A stretch of DNA of 48,102 bases from NCBI GenBank assembly GCA_018304025.1, contig JAGVXA010000007.1:1-48102 (forward strand), in the 5' to 3' direction. Positions 40,350 to 48,102 of the stretch are shown in pieces. The first letter of the stretch is position 1. Each line of letters opens with the position of its first letter. The notes under the pieces are model-generated. The model ran no database searches and was not told the DNA's origin. It worked only from the letters and a program-made list of their open reading frames with translations. Source of the DNA: Candidatus Pacearchaeota archaeon (GTDB lineage Archaea > Nanobdellota > Nanobdellia > Pacearchaeales > GW2011-AR1). The translations under genes and the position numbers were made by a program.

Positions 40350-42064
40350 CAACCCTCATTCTTCCTCCGCTTAATCTCCGCAATCCCCTGCAAAACCCTC
40401 TTCTCCGATTCAGATAACAACGCCCTATTTTCTTTAAACCTCTTAAACTCCTTAGCCCCCATATCCGAATACAAAAATTTCTTATCCGCCAAACGCCTTT
40501 CAAAATTCACGCCCGGCAGAGAAATAGCAACTTCCTGCCCTTCAGTTGCAGAATCAATATTTTCTTTCTCATGCTGAATTTCCTTGACTCTAGAAACTCT
40601 CTCGTCATTCTCGTCAATTACAAAACTTCCTTTCGCAAGTTTCCCGCCAACAACCCTAACCCCGAAAATCGCAGGATTTGAATTTCTAAAAACATATCTC
40701 GATAAAATTTCCAGTTTGAAAACAGGCGCCAAGCCCATTAGTTTTTCTCTTTCAATTTCAGCCTGCCGAGCAGAGCGCCACTCCTGCAAATCTTCAATTA
40801 ATTTGTAAACAACCTCTCCTGTAAAAATCTTCACGCCCCCAACATCCAAGTCCTCCTCTAATCCAACATTAAATCCTAAAATCACAGCGTCCAATTCATT
40901 TATGCCCAAGTTAGCTTTAGCACCGACAACATCTGTTTTTCCAATAGCGCCGATTCCAGCTTTCACGACGTCAACATTCCCCTGTTTCAATAAGGTCAGT
41001 AATGCCTCCAAGCTCCCCAAAGAATCCGCCTTGACAATAATTCCTTTGTTCTCAAGATTAATCGTCCCCTCAATTTCTTTTTCAAATTCCTGCGAAATCT
41101 CCGCCAGATTATTCTCCAATTTTTGGAAAGGCATTCCGGAAACAATTCCTTCCTTCGCAGTCAAATGCAGCCGAACTCCCGTCGCAGCCGAAACTTCCTT
41201 GACATTTTTATATTTGAAACTCAAAGGCAAAATTTCTTCCAGCGCCCGGATTTTAGAAACAATCACCTGCCCAGTCAAGGAAGCAATAACAATCTCGTCT
41301 CCTTCTTTCAAAATTCCGTCGTACAAAATCGCCTCAATCGATTCAAGCCCCTTTTCTTTTTTAACTTCTAAAATAACTCCCTTAGCAATTTCAGAAACTT
41401 TCAATCTCTCTTTCAAGAACTTCTGAGAAAGCCCGCAAAGAACCATAAGCAATTCAGGAATTCCTTCCTTAGTCCTCGCCGAGCACGGAACAATCGCGAT
41501 TTTTTTAGTAAAATCTTTTATGTCATAATACAAGTCAGATTCAAAGCCGTGCTCTGACAAGGCGCCCTGAAAAATCAACAGAGATTCTTCAAATTCCTGC
41601 TTGACATTAATCGCCTGTGACTCAATTGATTCTTTCAATCCGTCGTATGAGCGCCACCCCGAAATCGTATCAATCTTGTTAAATGCGACGAGAAAAGGAG
41701 TTTTGTTTTCTCTTAAAATTTTCAAAACTTCAGCTGTCTGCGGCTTGATTCCTTCCTTCGCTGAAACAACCAGAATAGCCAAATCAGCCAATGAACCTCC
41801 GCGTTTCCGCAGATTAGTAAACGCAGCATGCCCTGGCGTGTCAATAAATAAAAATCCCGGAATCTCTAATCCGACGCCAGACTTCTCAATCAACGGGCAC
41901 GCTTTCTTTATTTGCGAAAGAGGAAACTTTGTAAAAGAAATCTTCTGCGTGATTCCTCCCGCCTCGCCTTTTTGCACACAGCTCCCTCTAAAACAATCAA
42001 GTATCGACGTTTTTCCGTGGTCAACGTGTCCTGCTACAGTCACAATCGGCTGGCGTATTTTCAT
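40340..42064 (-). CDS. infB: Translation initiation factor aIF5B
   Basis: GTPase for ribosomal subunit joining. Product of 574 residues: G1 GHVDHGKT (12-19), IDTPGHAAFTNLRKRGG, NKIDT, then the domain II-IV chain including KADSLGSLEALL and IFGVRVVGGKL. The C-terminal helix FLYSDMGAKEFKRF is intact. I chose ATG 42064 (MKIRQPIVTVAGHVDHGKTS) because a TATA-like TTTTTAACC is about 27 bp before it; the upstream in-frame codons look unrelated to the family. Confidence 0.95.
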   Translation of the reverse strand: MKIRQPIVTVAGHVDHGKTSILDCFRGSCVQKGEAGGITQKISFTKFPLSQIKKACPLIEKSGVGLEIPGFLFIDTPGHAAFTNLRKRGGSLADLAILVVSAKEGIKPQTAEVLKILRENKTPFLVAFNKIDTISGWRSYDGLKESIESQAINVKQEFEESLLIFQGALSEHGFESDLYYDIKDFTKKIAIVPCSARTKEGIPELLMVLCGLSQKFLKERLKVSEIAKGVILEVKKEKGLESIEAILYDGILKEGDEIVIASLTGQVIVSKIRALEEILPLSFKYKNVKEVSAATGVRLHLTAKEGIVSGMPFQKLENNLAEISQEFEKEIEGTINLENKGIIVKADSLGSLEALLTLLKQGNVDVVKAGIGAIGKTDVVGAKANLGINELDAVILGFNVGLEEDLDVGGVKIFTGEVVYKLIEDLQEWRSARQAEIEREKLMGLAPVFKLEILSRYVFRNSNPAIFGVRVVGGKLAKGSFVIDENDERVSRVKEIQHEKENIDSATEGQEVAISLPGVNFERRLADKKFLYSDMGAKEFKRFKENRALLSESEKRVLQGIAEIKRRKNEGWGA

Positions 42065-42193
42065 AGATAAAGAATTCCGAGGAAGGTTAAAAACTTTTGC
42101 TTGAGAAAAGTTATTATATCTTAAACCTCCAGAATTAGTTTTAATGTATTGCACTACAGCAATATTTATTAATCAAGAAAAAAGATAATTGCA

Positions 42194-42607
42194 ATGAGAA
42201 AACTATACGACTGGTTTGCTGGAATTCTTGTAGCGTCGGGGACAGCAGTCGGATTAGTTTATTTTTTGGAAGAAGCAGACAAATCAAACAAAGAAAGAAC
42301 CGCGAGCAGTATTTTCCAGCAGGGCCTGCAATTCAAGGTTGAAGAAGTAGCAGACCAAGACGCCGATGGAAAATTAAACGTTAATGAAATGGCATCTGTT
42401 TATGAAACCCTGGGAGAAGATCCTGCAGAAAAATTGCGCGGGGGATTTCATTTATTCGCCAAAGAAAGCCAGAGATACCTTAAAGCCAAAGGCCAGTTTG
42501 ATCCTCAAACAGATTCTGATTATAAGATAGGCCAAAAGCATCCGTTCTTTCTAAAAGCAGAAAAAGAAGGAAAGCCAGTTTATTATCCTCCTGCAAAAGG
42601 CATTTGA
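42194..42607 (+). CDS. Membrane-anchored EF-hand protein
   Basis: Product of 137 residues. A hydrophobic N-terminal segment (FAGILVASGTAVGLVYFL) anchors or exports it. DQDADGKLNVNE (54-65) is a perfect 12-residue EF-hand calcium loop with Asp at 1, 3, 5 and Glu at 12. Only one loop is seen, which is unusual for EF-hand proteins but normal for single-loop extracellular calcium sites. Monocistronic. Confidence 0.75.
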   Translation: MRKLYDWFAGILVASGTAVGLVYFLEEADKSNKERTASSIFQQGLQFKVEEVADQDADGKLNVNEMASVYETLGEDPAEKLRGGFHLFAKESQRYLKAKGQFDPQTDSDYKIGQKHPFFLKAEKEGKPVYYPPAKGI

Positions 42608-42719
42608 ATTACAGTGTAAACCAATTATCCTCTAGAAAATTCAAAAAATTAACTGCCTTATTTTCATATATACACTCAATTGTAATTATATTTAAATCTG
42701 ATGCAAACTAAAATTCTTA

Positions 42720-43238
42720 ATGGTCAAAAAAAGTGAAACAAAAACAGATCTGCAGGTTGTTCAAGTTTTAGGTGCGATGGAAAGTTATCTTAGAAACGCA
42801 GACCATAATTTTCATGTTTCCTTGTCTCTGGGTTATTGCAATAATTGCAGAGCCATAAGTTCTGTTGGAGGAAGTTATACTATTTTTGAAGGAAACGATT
42901 GCAATGGCTCCCACTATGGAATTGTGAATTCCCCTGAAAAATGCACAAGTTGCCATACAGGTAATTTCGTTAAAGTTTCTAATTACGATGCATCGGAATT
43001 AAGAAAAATTTACGGCGGGAAAACTCCTGAAATTATTCTCGACGGAATAGACGCTGGATTAAATCGAATGAATTTTCCCGGGCTGTATAACGAACAGCTT
43101 CCGGCAGTTGCTCAGAAATGGAAAGGATTAAGCAAACAAGAAAAACTAAAGCAAATTAATCAATTATTGAGACTCCAAGAAAAACGAGCAGCTGCAAAAA
43201 GAAAAGTCGATAATCTTGAGAAAGTTTTAACTGGTTAA
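42720..43238 (+). CDS. Unknown protein with zinc-finger-like Cys pairs
   Basis: Product of 172 residues. YCNNCRAISSVGG and KCTSCHTGNF give two CxxC pairs about 35 residues apart, probably one zinc site. A helical basic C-terminus (RLQEKRAAAKRKVDNLEKV) follows. TATTTAAAT is about 27 bp before the ATG. No family recognised. Confidence 0.65.
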   Translation: MVKKSETKTDLQVVQVLGAMESYLRNADHNFHVSLSLGYCNNCRAISSVGGSYTIFEGNDCNGSHYGIVNSPEKCTSCHTGNFVKVSNYDASELRKIYGGKTPEIILDGIDAGLNRMNFPGLYNEQLPAVAQKWKGLSKQEKLKQINQLLRLQEKRAAAKRKVDNLEKVLTG

Positions 43239-43290
43239 ACAATAACTCATTTAGCATAATTTTTATAAACCCTTTAACACAAAAATTTTT

Positions 43291-43674
43291 ATGGCGAAAC
43301 AAGCAAAAGAAAAACCCGAAGACACTAGCCAGAGAAATTCTTACGCAGGCAAAATCGCGAAAATAAAAGAAAAATTAGTTGTAATCTTTGAACCTCCTGT
43401 GAAATTCATGTTCAGACAAGAAGGAAAAACAATGCCGGTAACAATTAGGTATCTCCCGTATTCACTCGTCGCATCCGCAGAGCATTACAATTCACAAGCT
43501 AAAGAAGGAGCAGAAGTGGGCGTGTCTTTAACGACTTTAACTGCAGTATCAAAAAGAAAATATGATGAGAGAAAAAGATACGCCGCGAGATTAGAAGAAG
43601 GTTACGAAAGTAGAAAAGATGATGTGATTAATTTCGCTGATTTAGAGTCAATAGCAGAACATGAGGAAGACTAA
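43291..43674 (+). CDS. Unknown 127-residue protein
   Basis: No family recognised. Basic N-terminus, then EPPVKFMFRQEGKTMPVTIR and a charged helical C-terminus ending SIAEHEED. TTTTTATAAA about 27 bp upstream gives a leaderless start. Convergent with the PC4-like gene, 2 bp apart. Confidence 0.65.
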   Translation: MAKQAKEKPEDTSQRNSYAGKIAKIKEKLVVIFEPPVKFMFRQEGKTMPVTIRYLPYSLVASAEHYNSQAKEGAEVGVSLTTLTAVSKRKYDERKRYAARLEEGYESRKDDVINFADLESIAEHEED

Positions 43675-43676
43675 GA

Positions 43677-44021
43677 CTACATTTCTTTTTCTTCAATCTC
43701 GTCAATAATATTATCACCATCTTTTTCAACTTGTTCTTTTTGCCCGGTTTTTTTGCTGGTTTTCTGCCCGGAAGTTTTGCTCGGAGCCGCCTGCTCGCCG
43801 ATTGCAGCATCCAAATCTTTTTCATCTATAGAATTTATCGCCTCTTTGAACATCTTGAATTTATCAGCCGGAATCCTCGTTCCAGCTTTGGTAAAACCAG
43901 TATATCTCTCGCTTTTTACAAACTCCCGAATCGTCAGCCCCCGCTTCCCGCCAAAATCGTCAATCCGAATTACAATATCTGTGTCAGGATTTTTCCCAAT
44001 TCTGTCAATATCTTTCTCCAT
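43677..44021 (-). CDS. PC4-like single-stranded DNA-binding protein
   Basis: The first ~65 of 114 residues match the PC4/p15 coactivator fold: DIVIRIDDFGGKRGLTIREF then YTGFTKAGTRIPADKFKMFK, with the conserved RGLTIREF and KAGTRIP elements. The rest is a Lys/Glu/Gln-rich tail. PC4-type proteins bind single-stranded or melted DNA and act in transcription and repair. A TATA-like TTTATATAAG lies about 25 bp before the ATG. Confidence 0.75.
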   Translation of the reverse strand: MEKDIDRIGKNPDTDIVIRIDDFGGKRGLTIREFVKSERYTGFTKAGTRIPADKFKMFKEAINSIDEKDLDAAIGEQAAPSKTSGQKTSKKTGQKEQVEKDGDNIIDEIEEKEM

Positions 44022-44119
44022 ATTTCCCCCAACCCTATTTCTTATATAAAGGTTAGTGTTCTCTAAAGAGTTGTAATAAAAAATAGATGGGGAATAATGT
44101 ATTTAGGAATATAGATTTG

Positions 44120-44386
44120 CTAAATTTCTACCATCATCTGTTCAATATAAAACTCAAGTTTATCTAATTTATCTCGATACCTATAAAAATTTCTAAAGCC
44201 CATAATTCCATTTTCTCCAGCATATTCTAATAACTCGCAAGAGTCTGCAAAATAACCAATTGCCCAGGAATTGTTCATAGACGCATAAATCTTAGCTATT
44301 AAATAATTCAATCTCACTTTTCTCTCCGTAGTTTTTGCGTCGTCAAGGCAGTCTTCTAACTCTCTAATTATTTTATCTCTGTCCAC
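44120..44386 (-). CDS. Unknown 88-residue helical protein
   Basis: Begins at GTG (VDRDKIIRELEDCLDDAKTT) and runs as three or four helices; TPR-like pattern weakly suggested by LNYLIAKIYASMNNSWAIGY. No family recognised and the start is uncertain. Confidence 0.5.
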   Translation of the reverse strand: MDRDKIIRELEDCLDDAKTTERKVRLNYLIAKIYASMNNSWAIGYFADSCELLEYAGENGIMGFRNFYRYRDKLDKLEFYIEQMMVEI

Positions 44387-44459
44387 TTTTTTGTAAAGAG
44401 AATGAGATTTATATTTATTTGTATAAAATTATTTAATCTTTTAACATTTTTGGCTCAAA

Positions 44460-44468
44460 TTTATATAA
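44460..44468 (+). promoter_or_regulatory. TATA box of dus-cysS operon
   Basis: TTTATATAA is centred about 25 bp before the ATG at 44489, which decides that start over the longer frame from 44402. Confidence 0.6.
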
Positions 44469-44488
44469 CTATCTTTTTTAATAATCCA

Positions 44489-45430
44489 ATGAAACCCCTG
44501 AAAATAAAAAACCTCCTCTTGAAAAATCCCCTAATCCTCGCCCCAATGTTGGAGATTACCAATTTACCTTACAGAATTCTCTGCAGAAAAGCTGGTGCGT
44601 CTTTAGCCTACACAGAAATGATTTACACAAACCAACTTCTCCATGAAAATAAAAAAATGCTCTCCCGTAAAAAAGAAGACTCCCCTCTAGGAATTCAAAT
44701 CACAGGCTCTTCCGTCGAAGAATTCAAAAAAATCCTCCCATTTCTAAAAAATTACGATTTAATCGACGTAAACTGCGGCTGCCCAGCAACAAAAATCATC
44801 GGAACAAAAGCCGGCGCCTACCTATTAAGAGAACCAAAGAAAATAGCAGAAATAATAAAAATTCTAAAAACAACTGGAAAACCCGTAACAGCAAAAATAA
44901 GATTAGGATTTAACAAAAACAACGCAGTAGAAATTGCAAAAGCAATTGAAAAAGCAGGCGCAGACGCAATAACAGTTCACGCCAGAAAATCAAACTCCCC
45001 TTACTCTGTCCCAGCTGACTGGAACGAAATAAAAAAAATAAAAGCAGTTCTTAAAATTCCAGTAATAGGAAATGGAGATATTTTCACACCGCAAGACGCT
45101 AAAAAAATGCTGGAAATCTGCGACGGTGCAATGATTGGCAGGGCTGCAATCGGCGACCCTCTGATTTTCAAAAGAAGTCTAGAATATCTCGAAAAAAGAA
45201 AAACAACAATCCCGCAATTCGAAGAAAATCTAAAGCAATTTCAAGATTACCTAAAACTCTGCAAAAAATACGAAGTAATAAATCTTCAGCAAATCAAGCA
45301 ATTAGGCTCTCATTTCATAAAAGGTTTCAAAGGGGCATCAAAGAAAAGAGACGAATTCATGAAACTAAAATCCTTGAAAGATATTGAAGAGTTTGTTCAG
45401 AAACTATTAAATATAAACTTTCCCAAATAA
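44489..45430 (+). CDS. dus: tRNA-dihydrouridine synthase
   Basis: FMN enzyme that reduces uridine in the tRNA D-loop. Product of 313 residues: NPLILAPMLEITNLPYRIL at the start, the catalytic block NCGCPATK (Asn95, Cys98 as proton donor), KIRLGFN and then HARKSN for substrate and phosphate binding, and NGDIFTPQDA with GRAAIGDP near the C-terminus. The start is ATG 44489, supported by the TATA box. Four bases separate it from cysS, so both form an operon. Confidence 0.93.
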   Translation: MKPLKIKNLLLKNPLILAPMLEITNLPYRILCRKAGASLAYTEMIYTNQLLHENKKMLSRKKEDSPLGIQITGSSVEEFKKILPFLKNYDLIDVNCGCPATKIIGTKAGAYLLREPKKIAEIIKILKTTGKPVTAKIRLGFNKNNAVEIAKAIEKAGADAITVHARKSNSPYSVPADWNEIKKIKAVLKIPVIGNGDIFTPQDAKKMLEICDGAMIGRAAIGDPLIFKRSLEYLEKRKTTIPQFEENLKQFQDYLKLCKKYEVINLQQIKQLGSHFIKGFKGASKKRDEFMKLKSLKDIEEFVQKLLNINFPK

Positions 45431-45434
45431 TATA

Positions 45435-46826
45435 ATGGCTCCCCTAAAAATCTATAACACATTAACAAGAGAAAAAGAAATTTTCAAACCTATTTCTGAA
45501 AGAGAAGTAAAAATGTATTCTTGCGGTCCGACAGTCTACTGGTTCGCTCACGTAGGAAACATGCGCGCGTACATTTTCGAGGACATTCTAAAAAGAGTTT
45601 TGCTCTACAACAATTTCAAAGTCAAGAACATAATTAACATAACAGACGTCGGGCACCTGACATCAGACGCAGACCAAGGCGAAGACAAAATAGAAAAAGA
45701 AGCAGAAAAAGAAAACAAGACAGCAAAACAAATCTCAGAATTTTATTTCGAAGCATTCAAAAAAGATTTCCTGAAATTAAATCTTCTTGAGCCGGCAAAA
45801 TGGACAAGAGCAACAGAGCACATAAAGGAGCAGATAGAATTAATAAAAAAATTAGGAAAAAAAGGATACACATACCAAACTTCCGACGGTATTTACTATA
45901 ATTCTGCCAAATTCAAAAACTACGGAAAATTAGCAAGATTAAATATCAAAGAATTAAAAGCTGGAAAGAGAATTGCTTTAGGCGAAAAGAAAAACAAGAC
46001 AGATTTTGCATTGTGGAAATTCTCCCCCGAACCCGGAAAAAGACAGCAGGAATGGGAGTCTCCCTGGGGCGTTGGATTTCCCGGATGGCACATCGAATGT
46101 TCTGCAATGTCAATGAAATATCTTGGAGAAACATTAGACATTCATACTGGCGGCGAAGACCACATCCCAATCCATCACACAAATGAAATCGCACAGTCAG
46201 AAGCAGCGACAGGCAAAAAATTCGTAAATTACTGGATGCACGTGGCTTTTCTCACGAACAAAGGAGCCAAAGTTTCAAAATCAAAAGGCGGACTTTTTAC
46301 AATATCAGAACTTGAAGAAAACAACTACGACGCATTAGCTTATCGCTATCTTGTTCTGCAAACCCATTACAGAAAACAATTAAGTTTTTCTTTGGAAAAC
46401 TTAGACGCTGCGCAAAACGCATACAATCGCCTGAAAAGAAAAATCATAGAATTAAAAAAAGAAGAGCACAAAGGAAATGATTTAACAAAAGAATACGAGT
46501 CAAAATTTCTAGAGGCAATCAACGACGATCTTAATATGTCAAAAGCTCTTGATGTTTTCTGGGCAGTTTTAGACGATTTTGATTTTGCTCCCCAGAAAAA
46601 ATTAAAACTGCTGGAAAAATTCGATAAAGTTCTGGGACTAAATATAAAAGAAATGAAAGAAGAAAAATTATCTATCCCAAAAGAAATTCAGGATTTAATT
46701 AAAGAAAGAGAAAAATTAAGGCAGCAAAAAAAATTCGCAGAAGCCGACATAATCCGTATGCAAATTAAAGAAAAAGGTTATTTAATCGACGACAAATCAG
46801 AGGGTCCTGTTATTTCTAAGATTTAA
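45435..46826 (+). CDS. cysS: Cysteinyl-tRNA synthetase
   Basis: Class I synthetase of 463 residues, normal length. Zinc Cys30 in [13 protein letters not shown]-variant HVGN (39-42), GWHIECSAM for the second zinc ligand, [11 protein letters not shown], and KMSKS-variant KVSKS (279-283). The C-terminal DALR-like helical domain ends at EGPVISKI. Charges tRNA-Cys. Starts four bases after dus. Confidence 0.97.
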   Translation: MAPLKIYNTLTREKEIFKPISEREVKMYSCGPTVYWFAHVGNMRAYIFEDILKRVLLYNNFKVKNIINITDVGHLTSDADQGEDKIEKEAEKENKTAKQISEFYFEAFKKDFLKLNLLEPAKWTRATEHIKEQIELIKKLGKKGYTYQTSDGIYYNSAKFKNYGKLARLNIKELKAGKRIALGEKKNKTDFALWKFSPEPGKRQQEWESPWGVGFPGWHIECSAMSMKYLGETLDIHTGGEDHIPIHHTNEIAQSEAATGKKFVNYWMHVAFLTNKGAKVSKSKGGLFTISELEENNYDALAYRYLVLQTHYRKQLSFSLENLDAAQNAYNRLKRKIIELKKEEHKGNDLTKEYESKFLEAINDDLNMSKALDVFWAVLDDFDFAPQKKLKLLEKFDKVLGLNIKEMKEEKLSIPKEIQDLIKEREKLRQQKKFAEADIIRMQIKEKGYLIDDKSEGPVISKI

Positions 46827-46842
46827 TTCTTAATCCCTTCCC

Positions 46843-46980
46843 TAAATTTAATCTCCTCCAATCAACAAACAGAAACACCTTTCAGGATTTTACCAATATA
46901 ATTATTCTCTCCCAAATTTAATAGTCTCTAATCAAAAATCAGAAACACCCAATATTATTTTACCAAACTAATTATTATTT
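46843..46980. repeat. Two degenerate direct copies of intergenic repeat
   Basis: About 68-bp unit: CCTAAATTTAATCTCCTCCA, then a variable stretch with CAGAAACACC and AGGATTTTACCA-type sequence (46884-46920), then a second copy from 46911 to 46977 with CCCAAATTTAATAGTCTCTA. It lies in the cysS-to-46968 interval, which otherwise holds nothing. Confidence 0.55.
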
Positions 46981-47102
46981 TGCCATCTTTTCTTCGCATT
47001 CGACAAAGCTTCGTCTATAGAAATTGTTTCTTCTTCATTTATTAATGAGTCTTCTATCTTTTCTTTCAATTCTTCAGGCAAATTAATTTTTTTAATTTCC
47101 AT
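46968..47102 (-). CDS. 44-residue protein downstream of GTPase gene
   Basis: Reads MEIKKINLPEELKEKIEDSL then INEEETISIDEALSNAKKRW and ends QNNN. Acidic, helical, resembling small antitoxin-like or ribbon-helix-helix-like proteins with an INLPEEL start, but that is only a resemblance. Its ATG is 13 bp after the GTPase stop, so probably in that operon. Confidence 0.55.
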   Translation of the reverse strand: MEIKKINLPEELKEKIEDSLINEEETISIDEALSNAKKRWQNNN

Positions 47103-47115
47103 TTTCAAAAAAATC

Positions 47116-47958
47116 TCACTCCCCCCGAATTTTCCCTTCCTGCCAATCCTTCAAAATTTTCCGGGCAACTCTATCTCTATCCGCAATTCCGCCCTTCTTC
47201 AAAAAATTCCATTTTTTCCCGAGAATTTCAAGTAACTCATCAGCATCTCCCCGCGAATCAACTCCGTAAAAATTATCAAAAATATTTTCGTGTGTTTTCA
47301 TTATTTCATTAACAACTAAATCCGGATATTTGACTTTCTCGTAATCCTTGACACCCGTTTCAATATGCTTTTTTACAACATTCGCCGCCAAAGAATTTTC
47401 TTCTCCAGAAAAAATAACTCCTGGCGTGTCTAAGAGCATTATGTCTTTGCTGAATCTTATTTTTTGTATTGCCTTTGTAAATCCTGCATTCGACGAAGTT
47501 CCTGCCCGCTTTCCGCCGGACAAAACATTGATTACAGAGCTTTTACCAGTATTCGGATAGCCAATAACTCCAATCTTCGCCTTGTCAAATTCAGACCTTT
47601 TCGCTTCAATGCTAATAATCTCCCGAAGTCTCGCCCGCCCGATTTTATTCTTAACGGAAAAAAGAACATACGGCTTTATCGACGACAAATCATAATTTTT
47701 CTTCAAATTCTTTATATCAATCAAATCCACTTTATTCAGAACAAAAATAATTTTCTTCCCCGCTTTTTTCACTTCTTCCTCAAGTTCTTTGTTTCTTGTT
47801 TTGTCAATAAATCTTGCGTCAATAATCTCAAGAAGAATATCAGAAATTCTGATAACTTCTCGGGCTTGCGCTGGAAACGCAACTTTGTGCTCGTTGGTAT
47901 TTGCCGGCTTCCTGCTCTTCCGCGTCATCTTCGCTGAAAAACTATATTTTACTCTCAT
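47116..47958 (-). CDS. Circularly permuted GTPase (YlqF/RbgA/Nog2-like)
   Basis: Product of 280 residues with the G-motif order of circularly permuted ribosome-assembly GTPases: G4 NKVD (75-78) comes before G1 GYPNTGKS (133-140) and G3 DTPG (177-180). Residues 45-50 (EIIDAR) and the later VNEIMKTHENIFDNFY tail fit the HSR1-related family. Bacterial and eukaryotic relatives act in large-subunit maturation. The gene heads a short minus-strand operon with the 44-residue gene. Confidence 0.9.
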   Translation of the reverse strand: MRVKYSFSAKMTRKSRKPANTNEHKVAFPAQAREVIRISDILLEIIDARFIDKTRNKELEEEVKKAGKKIIFVLNKVDLIDIKNLKKNYDLSSIKPYVLFSVKNKIGRARLREIISIEAKRSEFDKAKIGVIGYPNTGKSSVINVLSGGKRAGTSSNAGFTKAIQKIRFSKDIMLLDTPGVIFSGEENSLAANVVKKHIETGVKDYEKVKYPDLVVNEIMKTHENIFDNFYGVDSRGDADELLEILGKKWNFLKKGGIADRDRVARKILKDWQEGKIRGE

Positions 47959-48102
47959 GGAAATAAATAGCCAGGTTAGTTTTTATATCTGCTCTTTTTG
48001 AATTTGTAGTGTCCGCTATTAATGTCCTCTCGATTATTTGAGTTGCTCATTGTTTTTATTTCTTTCTCTGTTTTTCTAGGAAAGCTTGAGAGGGAGTTCT
48101 AA
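47959..48102. other. Right-end intergenic sequence
   Basis: Holds the promoter of the GTPase gene. A 26-codon hydrophobic ORF (48022-48102) ends exactly at the window edge; no ribosome site, so not called. Nothing else seen. Confidence 0.4.

Noticed and set aside
48022-48102. 26-codon hydrophobic ORF ending at the window edge
   Set aside because: No ribosome site, too short, and the match with the window end is coincidental.

Overview
This window is most likely part of the chromosome of a DPANN-type archaeon (Pacearchaeota/Woesearchaeota-like). The lineage is an inference. Archaeal markers seen in the sequence are ribosomal proteins eL8/L7Ae, eS28, eL24 and eS6, initiation factors aIF2-gamma and aIF5B, a PC4-like protein, and many genes with a TATA box about 25 bp before the ATG (leaderless style) mixed with genes carrying GGAGG ribosome sites. 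The DNA is AT-rich. Proteins are compact and several families are trimmed: aIF2-gamma has no zinc knuckle and a UvrD-type helicase has no Q motif. Bacterial-type gyrase (gyrB, gyrA) is present.

Layout. 1-2345: ribosomal protein operon (L7Ae, S28e, L24e) interleaved with two small unknown genes, then a P-loop protein. 2465-7183: gyrB, a small Cys-rich gene and gyrA, tightly packed. 7172-9364: a PP2C-like phosphatase and three secreted Tyr/Gly-rich proteins. 9470-9540: tRNA-Asp(GTC). 9541 to about 22680: an integrated mobile element at the 3' end of that tRNA. It starts with a tyrosine recombinase, followed by a small replication-like operon with a RepA-like ATPase, a long highly structured non-coding stretch (12872-13433), and a defence module of five genes plus a leader peptide (13981-18806) facing a C5 DNA methyltransferase (18801-19745). 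Copies of the last 9-12 bases of the tRNA recur in the same orientation at 21182, 22160 and 22670, which suggests stacked integrations or excision scars.

22735-36010: host-like genes, including small zinc proteins, a membrane-anchored cyclophilin, an RRM protein, a DUF2238-like membrane protein, a hemerythrin-like protein, a mannoside-type group (GH130, an alpha/alpha-toroid protein and a ManC-like cupin, separated by a cation exchanger), a Sfm1-like SPOUT methyltransferase, and a large helicase-nuclease with a probable Fe-S cluster. 36054-48102: translation genes (aIF2-gamma, eS6, aIF5B, Dus, CysS, a circularly permuted GTPase) with secreted and small unknown proteins between them.

The strongest candidate for an unusual system is the 13981-19745 module: a zinc-ribbon protein, a 66-residue protein, an 821-residue GHKL ATPase, a 253-residue unknown protein and a Vsr-fold endonuclease in one coupled operon, convergent with a Dcm-type cytosine methyltransferase that has its own winged-helix gene upstream. 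It resembles the known association of MutL/MORC-like ATPases with restriction-modification loci. The inferred job is ATP-dependent restriction of DNA lacking the host methylation. Intergenic regions also carry several repeat families not tied to any gene.
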